NCBI RefSeq assembly: GCF_000426445.1
Contig: NZ_AUFJ01000011.1
Span: 186,001 to 250,000 of the forward strand
Length of the DNA stretch: 64,000 nucleotides
Origin: Brevibacterium album DSM 18261
GTDB taxonomy: Bacteria > Actinomycetota > Actinomycetes > Actinomycetales > Brevibacteriaceae
Direction: 5' to 3'
Shown here: positions 1 to 8,481 of the stretch, one piece after another
How positions within the stretch are numbered: the stretch's first letter is position 1
Layout: the number at the start of each line of letters is the position of its first letter
Notes under the pieces: generated by a model
Database searches by the model: none
What the model was told of the DNA's origin: nothing
Seen by the model: the letters and a program-made list of their open reading frames with translations, nothing else
Program-made: the position numbers and the translations under genes

Positions 1-2
1 CC

Positions 3-623
3 TGGCAGCACTTCGCCCGGACGCACGTCATCGGGCAGATCGTGCCGGGCAAGGTCACGAAGCTCGTTCCGTTCGGTGCGTTCGTGCGCGTCGAGGACGG
101 CATCGAGGGCCTCGTGCACATCTCCGAGCTGGCCGTCCGCCACATCGACCTGCCCGAGCAGGTCGTGAGCGTGGACGAGACCATCTACGTCAAGGTCATC
201 GACATCGACCTGGACCGCCGCCGCATCTCGCTCTCGCTGAAGCAGGCGAACGAGGGCGTGGACCCGGAGGCCGAGGAGTTCCTCGACCCCGCGCTCTACG
301 GCATGCTCCAGGAGTACGACGAGGACGGGAACTACAAGTACCCGGAGGGCTTCGACCCGGAGACCAACGAGTGGCTCGAGGGCTTCGAGACCCAGCGCGA
401 GGAGTGGGAGCAGCAGTACGCCGCCGCTCAGCAGCGCTGGGAGGAGCACAAGAAGCAGGTCGCCAAGGCGATCGCCGCGGACTCGGAGGCAGCAGCGGAT
501 GCCGCTGTGGAAGCCGCCGTCCCCTCGGCCGCCTCCTACGCCTCCGAGACGCCTGCCGACGAGGGCACGCTCGCCAGTGACGAGGCTCTCGCCGCGCTGC
601 GCGAGAAGCTCGCGGGCGCCTGA
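3..623 (+). CDS. rpsA: 30S ribosomal protein S1, C-terminal part
   Basis: Only the C-terminal part is in the window; the frame is open from base 3 and the start lies upstream. S1 recruits mRNA to the 30S subunit through repeated OB-fold S1 domains. Visible are the end of one repeat, then a complete final repeat running from GQIVPGKV through FGAFVRV and GLVHISELA to RRISLSLKQA, as in actinobacterial S1. An acidic, Ala/Glu-rich tail of about 120 residues follows, again typical of the actinobacterial form. The stop TGA at 621-623 is followed by a strong hairpin terminator. In related genomes rpsA also sits upstream of coaE, which fits the position here. Confidence 0.96.
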   Translation, partial: WQHFARTHVIGQIVPGKVTKLVPFGAFVRVEDGIEGLVHISELAVRHIDLPEQVVSVDETIYVKVIDIDLDRRRISLSLKQANEGVDPEAEEFLDPALYGMLQEYDEDGNYKYPEGFDPETNEWLEGFETQREEWEQQYAAAQQRWEEHKKQVAKAIAADSEAAADAAVEAAVPSAASYASETPADEGTLASDEALAALREKLAGA

Positions 624-2505
624 GCACCGGTCGCTTCAGCTGTCCCTGCTGAGCGCTGAACCGAAGGGCTCCCGGACTCCGGTCCGGGAGCCCTTCGGCG
701 CGTCCGAAAGCCTCCTTCGCCGCCCGGTCGCCCGGTGGGCGGGCTTCGCCCTCGTCCTCGCAGCACTCTCGGCACTCGTGTTCCGCGAGGTGCTCGCGGA
801 CCTCGGCGGACGGGTCTATGCGACCAGCGACGACAGCTCGCTGTTCATCTGGTGGTTCGCGCACGCCGCAGACGTGGCGGCCTCCTGGTTCGGCGCGGGC
901 TCGGGGGAGACCACGGCGCTGCACACCGTGCGGATGAACCATCCGGACGGTGTGAACGCCGCCTGGAACACGAGCGTCCTGGGGCTCGCTCTGCCGCTGG
1001 CCCCGCTCACGTGGTGGCTGGGTCCGGTCGTCGTCTACAACCTGTGCATCCTCGCCTCCCCGGTCGCCGCGGGGATGGCGTGCGCGCTGCTGCTCACGCG
1101 GTTCACCCGGCCGGGAGCGGCGTATCCGGCTGCGACCCTCTACGCCTTCTCGCCCTACCTCGTCGCACAGGCCGGGGGCCATCTCAACCTCAGCTTCGCG
1201 GCGCTGCCGCCGCTCGTGGGCGTGTTCGTCCATGCGGCGGTGACGGGCCCGCGGGGAGGCGGCCTCGCGCACAGGCTCCAGCGCCTTCTCCCGGCGGGCG
1301 TGCTGCTGGCCGCGGCCGTCGGCTGGCAGTTCTACCTCTCCACCGAGCTCCTGGCCGGGACGTTCCTCGCGGCCTCGGTCTGCCTGCTTGCGACCGCCGT
1401 CGTGCTGCGCGGGCGCCTGCTCGCGCGACTCGCGCCGGCCGCCGTGGTGGGCGCGGGTGCGGCGGTGAGCGCGCTCCTGCTGGCGGCACCCCTGCTCTCG
1501 ACGATGCTCGCGGGCCCTGGCGCTCCGCGCGAGGCGCTGCGGCCGCACGGGGTGTGGAGCAACGACCTCGCGGATGCGCTCGTGCCGCCGGGCTTCGCGC
1601 CCTTCGGGCAGGAGCCCGAGGCGATCGAGCGCGTCGTGGGCATCGACCCCGCGGAGGTGGGAGGCCACCTCTCACTCGTCTGGCTGCTGCTGGGCGTCTG
1701 GGCCGCCGTCCGCATGTGGAACAGCCCGCGGTACGGTGCGCTTGTGCGCATCACGGCGCTCACCGGCGTGCTCGTGTGGCTCCTGTCGATGGGCTCCTCG
1801 CTGCGGGTGGGCGGCGGCGACACCGGGGTGCCCGGGCCCTTCGCCCTCGTCGAGCAGATCCCGGTGCTCGACAACGTCCTGCCCATGCGGCTGTCGGTCC
1901 ACGTCGTCCTCTGCCTCGCGGTGCTCACCGCGGTGCTGCTGCAGGACACGGCCGACCGCGCCGGCCGCAGCCGGATCGTCGCGGTCACCGGGCTCGTGCT
2001 CGCAGCGGCCTCGCTCGCACCCGCGGGCGTGCAGGCCAGGGAGATCGCGATCCCGGAGTTCTTCCGGGACGGCGCATGGGAGCAGAGCATCCCGGCCGAG
2101 GCCGTCGTCAAGGCGGTGCCGCAGCCGCGCGCGCTCGCGGAGGCCGACGCCGACCAGGCGATGGTGTGGCAGGCGCTCACGGGACTGCACTACCGGGAGA
2201 CCGGGGGCTATTTCATCGGCTCGACCCCCGAGCACCCGGTGATCTACCAGTCCCTCCTCGACCCGCTCGATCAGGCGCTGGGCCGGATCGGCGAGGAGGG
2301 CCTCGACGCAGTCCCGCGGGAGGAACTCCGCACCGCCGTCCTCGACTCCGCGGCGCGGGGCACGGACTTCGTCCTCGTGCCGGCGGACGTGCCTCGGCTG
2401 CCCGCCGCCGGCGACGAGCTCGCAGAGGCGCTGCGCGCGGCCTCGGGCGCACAGGCCCGCCTCGTGGACGATGTGTGGGTCCTGGATCTGCGCGGCCTGG
2501 CCTGA
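577..2505 (+). CDS. Polytopic membrane protein, GT-C/PMT-like, unknown function
   Basis: About 640 residues. A first membrane helix near base 740-790 is followed by a loop (YATSDDSSLFIWWFAHAA), then roughly ten hydrophobic segments and a C-terminal soluble part of about 170 residues ending VWVLDLRGLA. Asp-rich first loops and the pattern LGLALPLAPLTWWLGPVVVYN recall actinobacterial GT-C-type membrane glycosyltransferases, but no catalytic assignment is safe. The end is certain; the start is not. GTG 577 lies inside rpsA and would translate the rpsA terminator, while the next in-frame start, GTG 778, falls inside the first helix. No TANNNT hexamer lies between the terminator and 778, so transcription by read-through or a non-standard start is possible. 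Confidence 0.6.
   Translation: MTRLSPRCARSSRAPEHRSLQLSLLSAEPKGSRTPVREPFGASESLLRRPVARWAGFALVLAALSALVFREVLADLGGRVYATSDDSSLFIWWFAHAADVAASWFGAGSGETTALHTVRMNHPDGVNAAWNTSVLGLALPLAPLTWWLGPVVVYNLCILASPVAAGMACALLLTRFTRPGAAYPAATLYAFSPYLVAQAGGHLNLSFAALPPLVGVFVHAAVTGPRGGGLAHRLQRLLPAGVLLAAAVGWQFYLSTELLAGTFLAASVCLLATAVVLRGRLLARLAPAAVVGAGAAVSALLLAAPLLSTMLAGPGAPREALRPHGVWSNDLADALVPPGFAPFGQEPEAIERVVGIDPAEVGGHLSLVWLLLGVWAAVRMWNSPRYGALVRITALTGVLVWLLSMGSSLRVGGGDTGVPGPFALVEQIPVLDNVLPMRLSVHVVLCLAVLTAVLLQDTADRAGRSRIVAVTGLVLAAASLAPAGVQAREIAIPEFFRDGAWEQSIPAEAVVKAVPQPRALAEADADQAMVWQALTGLHYRETGGYFIGSTPEHPVIYQSLLDPLDQALGRIGEEGLDAVPREELRTAVLDSAARGTDFVLVPADVPRLPAAGDELAEALRAASGAQARLVDDVWVLDLRGLA
661..698 (+). terminator. 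Rho-independent-type hairpin after rpsA
   Basis: A perfect 16-bp stem (CCGAAGGGCTCCCGGA at 661-676 pairing with 683-698) closes a 6-nt loop, 37 bases after the rpsA stop. There is no long T tract, which is usual for strong actinobacterial hairpins. It lies inside the open frame leading into the next gene, which complicates that gene's start. Confidence 0.88.
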
Positions 2506-2627
2506 GCTGTCCTGCCGGAGCGCTTCGCCTGCGCGCCGTCCGCAGAGCGGACTCCCTTTCCCGTCCCATCACTCGTCCTCTAGGCTCCTACTTGCATCCA
2601 AGATGGACTCAAGGAGGCCCCGCACTT

Positions 2628-3878
2628 ATGAGGTCGCATGCAGGAGCGCAGGCCAAGCTCATCACCGCGCAGCTGTTCTCGGGAGCCGGCATCGCGTCGG
2701 GCTACGCCGTGGGCGGGCTGCTGGCCGAGCAGATCTCCGGCCGGACGGCGATGGCCGGATTCGCGCAGATGAGCGTGATCCTCGGCGCGGGGCTGCTCGC
2801 CTATCCGCTCGCGGCCCTGGCCGGCCGGAGGGGCAGGCGCACGGCGCTCACGCTGGGATTCGGGATCGGGACGGCGGGTGCGCTCGTGGTGATGCTCGGT
2901 GTCGCCCTCGACCTCATGCCCGTGTTCATGCTCGGCATGCTCATGTGCGGCTCCTCGACCGCCTCGGGCCTGCAGGCCCGCTACGCCGCCGTCGATCTCG
3001 CCGCTCCCGGGGCCACGGGGCGGGCGATGTCGCTCGTCGTGTGGGCCACGACGGTGGGCTCGGTGCTCGGACCGACGTTCACGGAGCCGGGGGCGCGGCT
3101 GGGGGAAGCGCTGGGGATGCATCCGCTCGCCGGCCCCTACGTCATCTCGATGGGCGCCTTCGCACTGGCCTCGCTCTCCGCGCTCTCCCTCACGGGGGAG
3201 GCGAGCGCGCCCGCGACCGCCGGCGAGGGCGAGGATGCGGCCCGCGCCCCGGCGCAGCTCCGGCTGGGACCCGCCCTGCGGTGGGCGCTGGCCCGCCCCG
3301 TGCCGCTGTTCGCGATCATCACGATCGTCGCCGGGCAGATGATGATGACCAATGTCATGGTGATGACGCCCGTGCACATGGACCACCAGCACTTCGAGCT
3401 GTCCGCGATCGGCATCGTCGTGAGCCTCCACATCGCCGGCATGTACGCGCTGTCCCCGGTCTTCGGCTGGATGTCCGATCGCTGGGGGCCGGCGACCGTC
3501 ATCGCCTCCGGCGCCGTCGTCTTCGCGCTGACGATCGTCCTCGGGGTCTGGGACGCGCTCGCGCCGCAGTCCTCGATGGGCCTGCTCACGATCGCGCTCA
3601 TCCTCCTGGGCGTGGGCTGGTCGATGTTCCTCATCGGCGGCTCCTCCCTGCTGACCGCGTCGGTCCCGGCAGAGGCGAAGGTGCCGCTGCAGGGCGCCTC
3701 GGACTCGGCGATGAATCTGGGCGGGGCGCTCATGGCCGCGATGGCCGGCACTGTGCTTGAGACGGGCGGCTTCCTCTGGATCAACCTCATGGCGACGGGC
3801 GTGCTCGTCGTCGCACTCGTCTTCTTCCTCCGGGCGGCACCGCATCTGCGCCGCTCCGGCCCGTGGGCGCGCGCATGA
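2628..3878 (+). CDS. MFS transporter
   Basis: A 416-residue major facilitator with about 12 hydrophobic segments, probably a proton-driven exporter. The loop AGRRGRRTAL between helices 2 and 3 matches the MFS loop motif, and GWMSDRWGPATV is its mid-protein counterpart. A Met/His-rich stretch around MMMTNVMVMTPVHMDHQH opens the second half, as in a group of actinobacterial MFS proteins of unknown substrate. ATG 2628 was chosen because AAGGAGG stands 10 nt upstream; a TAGGCT -10 at 2581-2586 would give a leader of about 35 nt. Its stop overlaps the next gene's ATG (ATGA), so the transporter and the GntR regulator are translationally coupled. Substrate not identifiable. Confidence 0.85.
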   Translation: MRSHAGAQAKLITAQLFSGAGIASGYAVGGLLAEQISGRTAMAGFAQMSVILGAGLLAYPLAALAGRRGRRTALTLGFGIGTAGALVVMLGVALDLMPVFMLGMLMCGSSTASGLQARYAAVDLAAPGATGRAMSLVVWATTVGSVLGPTFTEPGARLGEALGMHPLAGPYVISMGAFALASLSALSLTGEASAPATAGEGEDAARAPAQLRLGPALRWALARPVPLFAIITIVAGQMMMTNVMVMTPVHMDHQHFELSAIGIVVSLHIAGMYALSPVFGWMSDRWGPATVIASGAVVFALTIVLGVWDALAPQSSMGLLTIALILLGVGWSMFLIGGSSLLTASVPAEAKVPLQGASDSAMNLGGALMAAMAGTVLETGGFLWINLMATGVLVVALVFFLRAAPHLRRSGPWARA

Positions 3879-4549
3879 GCGCGGCCGAGCGCGCCTACCG
3901 GACGATCCGCGATGGGATCCTCGAAGGCACCCATGCACCCGGCACCATGCTGGGGGAGGCGACGCTGGCGGCGGAGCTCGGGGTGAGCCGGACACCGGTC
4001 CGCACGGCGCTCGCGCGGCTCGCCGACGAGGGCTGGATCGTCGTCTACCCCAAGCGCGGCGTCCTCGTGACCGGGATGAGCGCCGAGGCCGTCGCCGAGC
4101 TCGCCGATGCCCGCTTCGTCCTCGAGTCGACGGCGGTCGAGCGCGCCCCGGAGCCCCTGCGGCTGCGGCTCGCCGAGCGGCTCGCCGCATCCGTCGAGGC
4201 GCAGCGCGAGGCCTTCGCCCGCGGAGATGTGCGGGCGTTCATCGGCCTCACCCTGGAGTTCCACCACGGCTTCGTCGAAGCGGGCGGCAATGCCGTGCTC
4301 CTCGAGCTCTACGAGCGGCTCGCGGACCGGCACCGGTTCGTGCTGTTCGCCGCCGGCGCGAGGCTGCTCGCCCGCTGCGAGGAGATCATCGCCGAGCACG
4401 AGGCGCTCGTGGCGCTGCTGCGCGCGGGGGAGACCGCCGGCTTCGCCCAGGCCCTGCGCGCGCACATCGCCGAGGTGGCCCCGGCCGATGCGCTCGGACC
4501 GGCACGCCTCGCGGAGCGAGACGTCATCGTAGAGTGGCCCCATGACTGA
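3875..4549 (+). CDS. GntR-family regulator, FadR subfamily
   Basis: A 224-residue transcription factor. The N-terminal winged helix covers about residues 1-70, with LAAELGVSRTPVRTALARLADEGWI as recognition region and wing. An all-helical FCD-like ligand domain follows, with ADARFVLESTAVERA and a later FHHGFVEAGGN segment at the position of the metal/ligand histidines of FadR-type domains. ATG 3875 overlaps the MFS stop by four bases, so the two are one transcription unit and this protein probably controls the exporter in response to a small acid. An upstream in-frame GTG at 3863 is less likely. The 3' end carries the coaE promoter. Confidence 0.88.
   Translation: MSAAERAYRTIRDGILEGTHAPGTMLGEATLAAELGVSRTPVRTALARLADEGWIVVYPKRGVLVTGMSAEAVAELADARFVLESTAVERAPEPLRLRLAERLAASVEAQREAFARGDVRAFIGLTLEFHHGFVEAGGNAVLLELYERLADRHRFVLFAAGARLLARCEEIIAEHEALVALLRAGETAGFAQALRAHIAEVAPADALGPARLAERDVIVEWPHD
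4530..4535 (+). promoter_or_regulatory. -10 element for leaderless coaE
   Basis: TAGAGT lies within the end of the GntR gene and is followed by six bases and the coaE ATG at 4542. The spacing fits an mRNA starting at or next to the A of the start codon; no Shine-Dalgarno sequence is visible. Confidence 0.6.
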
Positions 4550-5576
4550 GAGCACATCCGGCGGCTGCCGGTCGGCAGGTGCCGGCCCGCTGCGCATCGG
4601 GCTGACGGGGGGCATCGGCGCGGGCAAGTCCACCGTCGCGGGGCTGCTGCGCGAAGCGGGAGCGGCGGTGGTCGACGCCGATGCGATCGCCCGCGAGGTC
4701 GTGGCGCCGGGTCAGCCGGCGCTCGCGGCGCTGGCGGAGGAGTTCGGGCCCGGCGTCCTCACGGCGGAGGGGGAGCTCGATCGCCCGGCGCTGGCCGCAG
4801 CCGCCTTCGCCTCCGCTGAGGGCACGGCGGCGCTCAATGCGATCATGCACCCGGCGATCGGGGAGCGGACGCGCGAGCGGATCGCCGGACTCGCCGACCA
4901 CGCGGTCGTCGTCCACGATGTGCCGCTGCTCGTGGAGAACGGAATGGGCGCCGCCTACCACCTGTGCGTGCTGGTGGACGTGCCGGAGGAGATCCGGCTC
5001 GACCGGCTCGTGCGCTCCCGGGGCCTGGACCGCGCGGATGCGCAGCGGCGCATCGCACAGCAGGCCGATGACGCCCAGCGCTACGCGGCCTGCGATGCGG
5101 TGCTCGACAACAGCGGCGCCCCGGGGGAGCTGCGTGCGCAGTTCGAGCGGCTCTGGGCCGGCCGCATCGCCCCCTTCGCCCGCGCGCTCGCAGAGGGGCG
5201 GCCGGAGCCGGGAGCTGCGGCGAGGGCAGAGCCGGAGACCGAGGCGCAGGCCGCCGTCCGCGCACATGCGGGAGCGCGTCTGCACGCGCGCCTCGCACGC
5301 GTTCTCACGGAGAGCGGGACGCTGGCCGAGGCGGCGCTGGTGGAGACGCCGTCGACCCCGACCTCCGTGCCGGGTGTGGGCCTCGCCTTCGATCTCGCGG
5401 CCGAGAGCGGCGCGGTGCCCGAGCTCGTGCGCGCCCTCACGGCCGCCGGCTGGCTGCCGGAGGCCGGGGCCTCGGCGAGCGCCGGGGAACGTCTGTTCCG
5501 GCACGCGGATCCGGGCCAGCCCGCGCGGCTCCGCCTGCGGACGTGGACCCTGCGGCTCAGCGCAGGGAGGCGCTGA
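4542..5576 (+). CDS. coaE: Dephospho-CoA kinase with degenerate GrpB-like C-terminal domain
   Basis: Catalyses the last step of CoA synthesis, ATP-dependent phosphorylation of the 3'-hydroxyl of dephospho-CoA. Walker A GLTGGIGAGKST occupies residues 20-31; VVDADAIAREVV and HDVPLLVENGM are family substrate-site motifs. The kinase takes about 200 residues and the protein has 344. After an Ala/Glu linker the tail contains VPGVGLAFDL and FRHADPGQPARLRLR, which match the HVGSTxVPGL..DLQ and ADPGRPxNxHVR landmarks of the GrpB/UPF0157 domain fused to CoaE in many Actinobacteria, but the HVGST motif is gone and the domain is cut short. The ATG overlaps the GntR stop by 8 bp; the 3' end overlaps convergent osmC by 20 bp. 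Confidence 0.93.
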   Translation: MTESTSGGCRSAGAGPLRIGLTGGIGAGKSTVAGLLREAGAAVVDADAIAREVVAPGQPALAALAEEFGPGVLTAEGELDRPALAAAAFASAEGTAALNAIMHPAIGERTRERIAGLADHAVVVHDVPLLVENGMGAAYHLCVLVDVPEEIRLDRLVRSRGLDRADAQRRIAQQADDAQRYAACDAVLDNSGAPGELRAQFERLWAGRIAPFARALAEGRPEPGAAARAEPETEAQAAVRAHAGARLHARLARVLTESGTLAEAALVETPSTPTSVPGVGLAFDLAAESGAVPELVRALTAAGWLPEAGASASAGERLFRHADPGQPARLRLRTWTLRLSAGRR

Positions 5577-5976
5577 GCGAGACGCTCACGCCCTTGAGCG
5601 CCTGCGACACGGGACAGTTCTTCTTCGCCCGCTCGGCCTCGATCCGGAAGTCCGCCTCGCTGAGATCCGGGACGAGGCCCACGACGTAGAGGTGGATGCC
5701 GGTGATCCCCCTGGCGGGATCGAACTCGACATCGGCTCCCGTCGACAGCTCCTCCGGGGGAGTCCCCGCCGCGGTGAGCGCATTGGCCAGCGCCATCGAG
5801 AAGCAGGCGGAGTGGGCCGCGCCCAGCAGCTCCTCGGGGGTCGTCGCGGAGCGGTCGCCGTCGGCGCGCGCCGTCCAGCTGAGGTCGAGGGCGGGGGCGG
5901 AGCCGGCGCTCACGGTGCCGGACCCTTCCCTGAGGGGACCCTTCCAGACGGTGTGGGCCTTCGAGACTGCGGTCAT
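5557..5976 (-). CDS. OsmC-family peroxiredoxin
   Basis: A 139-residue OsmC/Ohr-fold thiol peroxidase that reduces organic hydroperoxides. The two redox cysteines are Cys58 (in AAHSACFSMAL) and Cys121 (in KKNCPVSQAL), in the standard positions. The pattern VWKGPLREGSGTV at the N terminus and TTPEELLGAAHSACF favour the OsmC branch over Ohr. The start at 5976 has an AGGAGG-type ribosome site just upstream, and a minus-strand TAGACT (-10) lies at 6012-6017, back to back with uvrB. It is convergent with coaE and overlaps its end by 20 bp. Confidence 0.92.
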   Translation of the reverse strand: MTAVSKAHTVWKGPLREGSGTVSAGSAPALDLSWTARADGDRSATTPEELLGAAHSACFSMALANALTAAGTPPEELSTGADVEFDPARGITGIHLYVVGLVPDLSEADFRIEAERAKKNCPVSQALKGVSVSLSASLR

Positions 5977-6071
5977 GTTCGCCTCCTGGCGGGGGTTGGC
6001 TGCCGCAGGCGAGTCTAGCCGCACGCGTCCGGGCCCACAGGCGGCGGGAGCCCCGTGTCCGTGCCTCGCGC

Positions 6072-6077
6072 TATCGT
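6072..6077 (+). promoter_or_regulatory. -10 element for leaderless uvrB
   Basis: TATCGT followed by seven bases and the uvrB ATG at 6085. No ribosome binding site is visible. I looked for an actinobacterial SOS box (TCGAAC-N4-GTTCGA) between 5977 and 6085 and saw none. Confidence 0.55.
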
Positions 6078-6084
6078 GTGGGGC

Positions 6085-8271
6085 ATGAGCGCAGACCCGC
6101 AGACAGACGCACAGGCGCAGGGCGGCGAGACCGCCGCAGGCGCCCGGCAGATTCCCGTGCCGCTCGTCGGCCACCGGCCGGAGGTGGTCCGCTCGGTGGC
6201 GCCGTTCGAGGTCGTGAGCGAGTACTCGCCGTCCGGTGACCAGCCCACCGCGATCACGGAGATCTCCGAGCGGCTGGCGGCGGGGGAGAAGGACATCGTG
6301 CTGCTGGGCGCGACCGGCACCGGCAAGTCCGCGACGACGGCCTGGCTCATCGAGCAGGTGCAGCGGCCCACCCTCGTCATGGCGCCCAACAAGACGCTGG
6401 CCGCGCAGCTGGCCAACGAGTTCCGGCAGCTGCTGCCGCACAATGCGGTCGAGTACTTCGTCTCCTACTACGACTACTACCAGCCGGAGGCCTACGTCCC
6501 GCAGACGGACACCTTCATCGAGAAGGACTCCTCGATCAACGACGAGGTCGAGCGCCTGCGCCACTCCGCCACGAACTCCCTGCTCACCCGCCGCGATGTC
6601 GTCGTGGTCTCGACCGTCAGCTGCATCTACGGCCTCGGCACCCCGGAGGAGTACGTGGACCGGATGGTCTCGCTCACGGTGGGGCAGGAGCTCGACCGGG
6701 ACGCGCTGCTCAAGCGGTTCGTGGAGATGCAGTACGCGCGCAACGACCTCGCGTTCACGCGCGGCACGTTCCGCGTGCGGGGGGACACGGTGGAGATCAT
6801 CCCGCAGTACGAGGAGCTCGCGCTGCGCATCGAGTTCTTCGGCGACGAGATCGAGGCCCTCTACACCCTGCACCCCCTCACCGGGGAGGTGGTCCGCGAG
6901 GAGGAGGTCGTCCACATCTTCCCCGCGAGCCACTACGTCGCCGGCAACGAGCGGATGGGCCGGGCGATCGGGGACATCGAGACGGAGCTTGCGGACCGGC
7001 TGGCCGAGCTCGAATCGCAGGACAAGCTGCTCGAGGCCCAGCGCCTGAAGATGCGGACCACCTACGATCTCGAGATGATGCAGTCGATGGGCTTCACCTC
7101 GGGCATCGAGAACTACTCCCGGCACATCGACGGCCGTGCGGCGGGCACCGCCCCCAACTGCCTCCTCGACTACTTCCCCGAGGACTTCCTGCTGGTCGTC
7201 GACGAGTCCCATGTGACGGTGCCGCAGATCGGGGGCATGTACGAGGGGGACATGTCGCGCAAGCGCACGCTCGTGGACCACGGCTTCCGGCTGCCCAGCG
7301 CGCTGGACAACAGGCCGCTGAAGTTCGGGGAGTTCCTCGATCGGATCGGCCAGACCGTCTACCTCTCGGCCACTCCCGGCGACTTCGAGCTCGAGCGCTC
7401 CCGGGGGCATGTCGAGCAGATCATCCGCCCCACCGGGCTCGTGGACCCGCAGATCACCGTCAAGCCCACGCGCGGGCAGATCGACGACCTGCTCGAGCAG
7501 ATCCGGCTCCGGGTCGAGCGCGATGAGCGGGTGCTCGTCACCACCCTCACCAAGAAGATGGCCGAGGACCTCACGGACTACCTCCTGGAGAACGAGGTGC
7601 GCGTGCAGTATCTCCACTCGGACGTGGACACCCTGCGCCGCGTGGAGCTGCTGTCCGAGCTGCGGGCGGGTGAGTTCGACGTGCTCGTGGGCATCAACCT
7701 GCTGCGCGAGGGCCTCGACCTCCCGGAGGTCTCGCTCGTGTCCATCCTGGACGCGGACAAGGAGGGCTTCCTGCGCTCGACCACCTCGCTCATCCAGACG
7801 ATCGGGCGCGCGGCCCGCAACGTCCGCGGCGAGGTGCACATGTACGCGGACACCGTCACCCGCTCGATGCGCGAGGCGATCGACGAGACGGACCGCCGCC
7901 GCGCGGTGCAGATCAGGCACAACGAGGAGCACGGCATCGAGCCCCGTGCGCTCACCAAGAAGCTCTCCGACATCACGGAGCGCCTGCGCCGCGAGGACGA
8001 GGACACGCGCGAGATCCTCGCGGAGTTCGACTACGGCAAGGGGAAGCGCGGCTTCAACGCGACGATCACGGACGAGCAGCGCGCCGCCCGGGCCGGCCGC
8101 GAGACGCTGGCCCCGCCGGCCGAGGACCTCGTGGAGCTCATCGGGACGCTCACGGAGCAGATGCACCAGGCCGCCGCCGACCTCCAGTTCGAGCTCGCCG
8201 CGCGGCTGCGCGATGAGCTCGGCGATCTCAAGAAGGAGCTGCGGCAGATGCAGGAGGCCGGTCACGCCTGA
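6085..8271 (+). CDS. uvrB: Excinuclease ABC subunit UvrB
   Basis: Damage-verifying helicase-like subunit of nucleotide excision repair; it is loaded by UvrA and recruits UvrC. The 728-residue protein has Walker A GATGTGKS, the beta-hairpin region [21 protein letters not shown], the DEAD-box equivalent DESHVT, helicase motif [11 protein letters not shown], and a C-terminal UVR motif ([20 protein letters not shown]) that contacts UvrC. ATG 6085 is preferred over upstream GTG 6055 because it sits seven bases after a TATCGT -10. An N-terminal extension of about 35 residues precedes the conserved [17 protein letters not shown]. uvrA and uvrC lie downstream, unlinked by operon. Confidence 0.97.
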   Translation: MSADPQTDAQAQGGETAAGARQIPVPLVGHRPEVVRSVAPFEVVSEYSPSGDQPTAITEISERLAAGEKDIVLLGATGTGKSATTAWLIEQVQRPTLVMAPNKTLAAQLANEFRQLLPHNAVEYFVSYYDYYQPEAYVPQTDTFIEKDSSINDEVERLRHSATNSLLTRRDVVVVSTVSCIYGLGTPEEYVDRMVSLTVGQELDRDALLKRFVEMQYARNDLAFTRGTFRVRGDTVEIIPQYEELALRIEFFGDEIEALYTLHPLTGEVVREEEVVHIFPASHYVAGNERMGRAIGDIETELADRLAELESQDKLLEAQRLKMRTTYDLEMMQSMGFTSGIENYSRHIDGRAAGTAPNCLLDYFPEDFLLVVDESHVTVPQIGGMYEGDMSRKRTLVDHGFRLPSALDNRPLKFGEFLDRIGQTVYLSATPGDFELERSRGHVEQIIRPTGLVDPQITVKPTRGQIDDLLEQIRLRVERDERVLVTTLTKKMAEDLTDYLLENEVRVQYLHSDVDTLRRVELLSELRAGEFDVLVGINLLREGLDLPEVSLVSILDADKEGFLRSTTSLIQTIGRAARNVRGEVHMYADTVTRSMREAIDETDRRRAVQIRHNEEHGIEPRALTKKLSDITERLRREDEDTREILAEFDYGKGKRGFNATITDEQRAARAGRETLAPPAEDLVELIGTLTEQMHQAAADLQFELAARLRDELGDLKKELRQMQEAGHA

Positions 8272-8306
8272 GGCGCAGAACACATCGGGTGCGCTCCGCC
8301 AGCGTG

Positions 8307-8312
8307 TACCAT
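8307..8312 (+). promoter_or_regulatory. -10 element for the terC leader
   Basis: TACCAT (overlapped by CATAGT at 8310-8315) lies 8-13 bases before the start of the structured leader, consistent with transcription from about 8319 and a 5' UTR of some 160 nt. Confidence 0.5.
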
Positions 8313-8319
8313 AGTGCCT

Positions 8320-8450
8320 CGGTGAAGGGGAGTATCCCATCTGATCCGCACTCGTCAGCTCGATCCCAGTGAACCGCGCGCCCCAGTGGCGGGCGTGCGG
8401 GGTCCGGGTGCGGAGCGGCCCGCAGGGGCTGCGGGAGAGACTTTCGTCCG
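8320..8450 (+). ncRNA. yybP-ykoY-like manganese riboswitch
   Basis: The leader opens with GGTGAAGGGGAGTATC and closes with GGGAGAGACTTTCGTCC, the two conserved ends of the yybP-ykoY aptamer (GGGGAGUA ... GAGACCUUU). The ends pair as a P1 helix if one U at the 3' side is bulged. Inside is a 7-bp hairpin, CCCGCAG at 8419-8425 with 8429-8435. This class senses Mn2+ and commonly controls TerC and MntP-type membrane proteins, and terC follows 32 bases downstream. Assigned by eye; a covariance-model search would settle it. Confidence 0.7.
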
Positions 8451-8481
8451 CGTCCGTCCCGCTTCTCCGCGAAAGGCACTC

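Noticed and set aside
735..2627. N-terminal extension of the MFS gene across the upstream membrane protein
   Set aside because: The frame is open but the sequence is Arg/Gly/Pro low complexity; the true start has AAGGAGG at 2611-2617.
5977..6084. SOS (LexA) box upstream of uvrB, also searched before uvrA
   Set aside because: No TCGAAC-N4-GTTCGA-like sequence seen in either gap.
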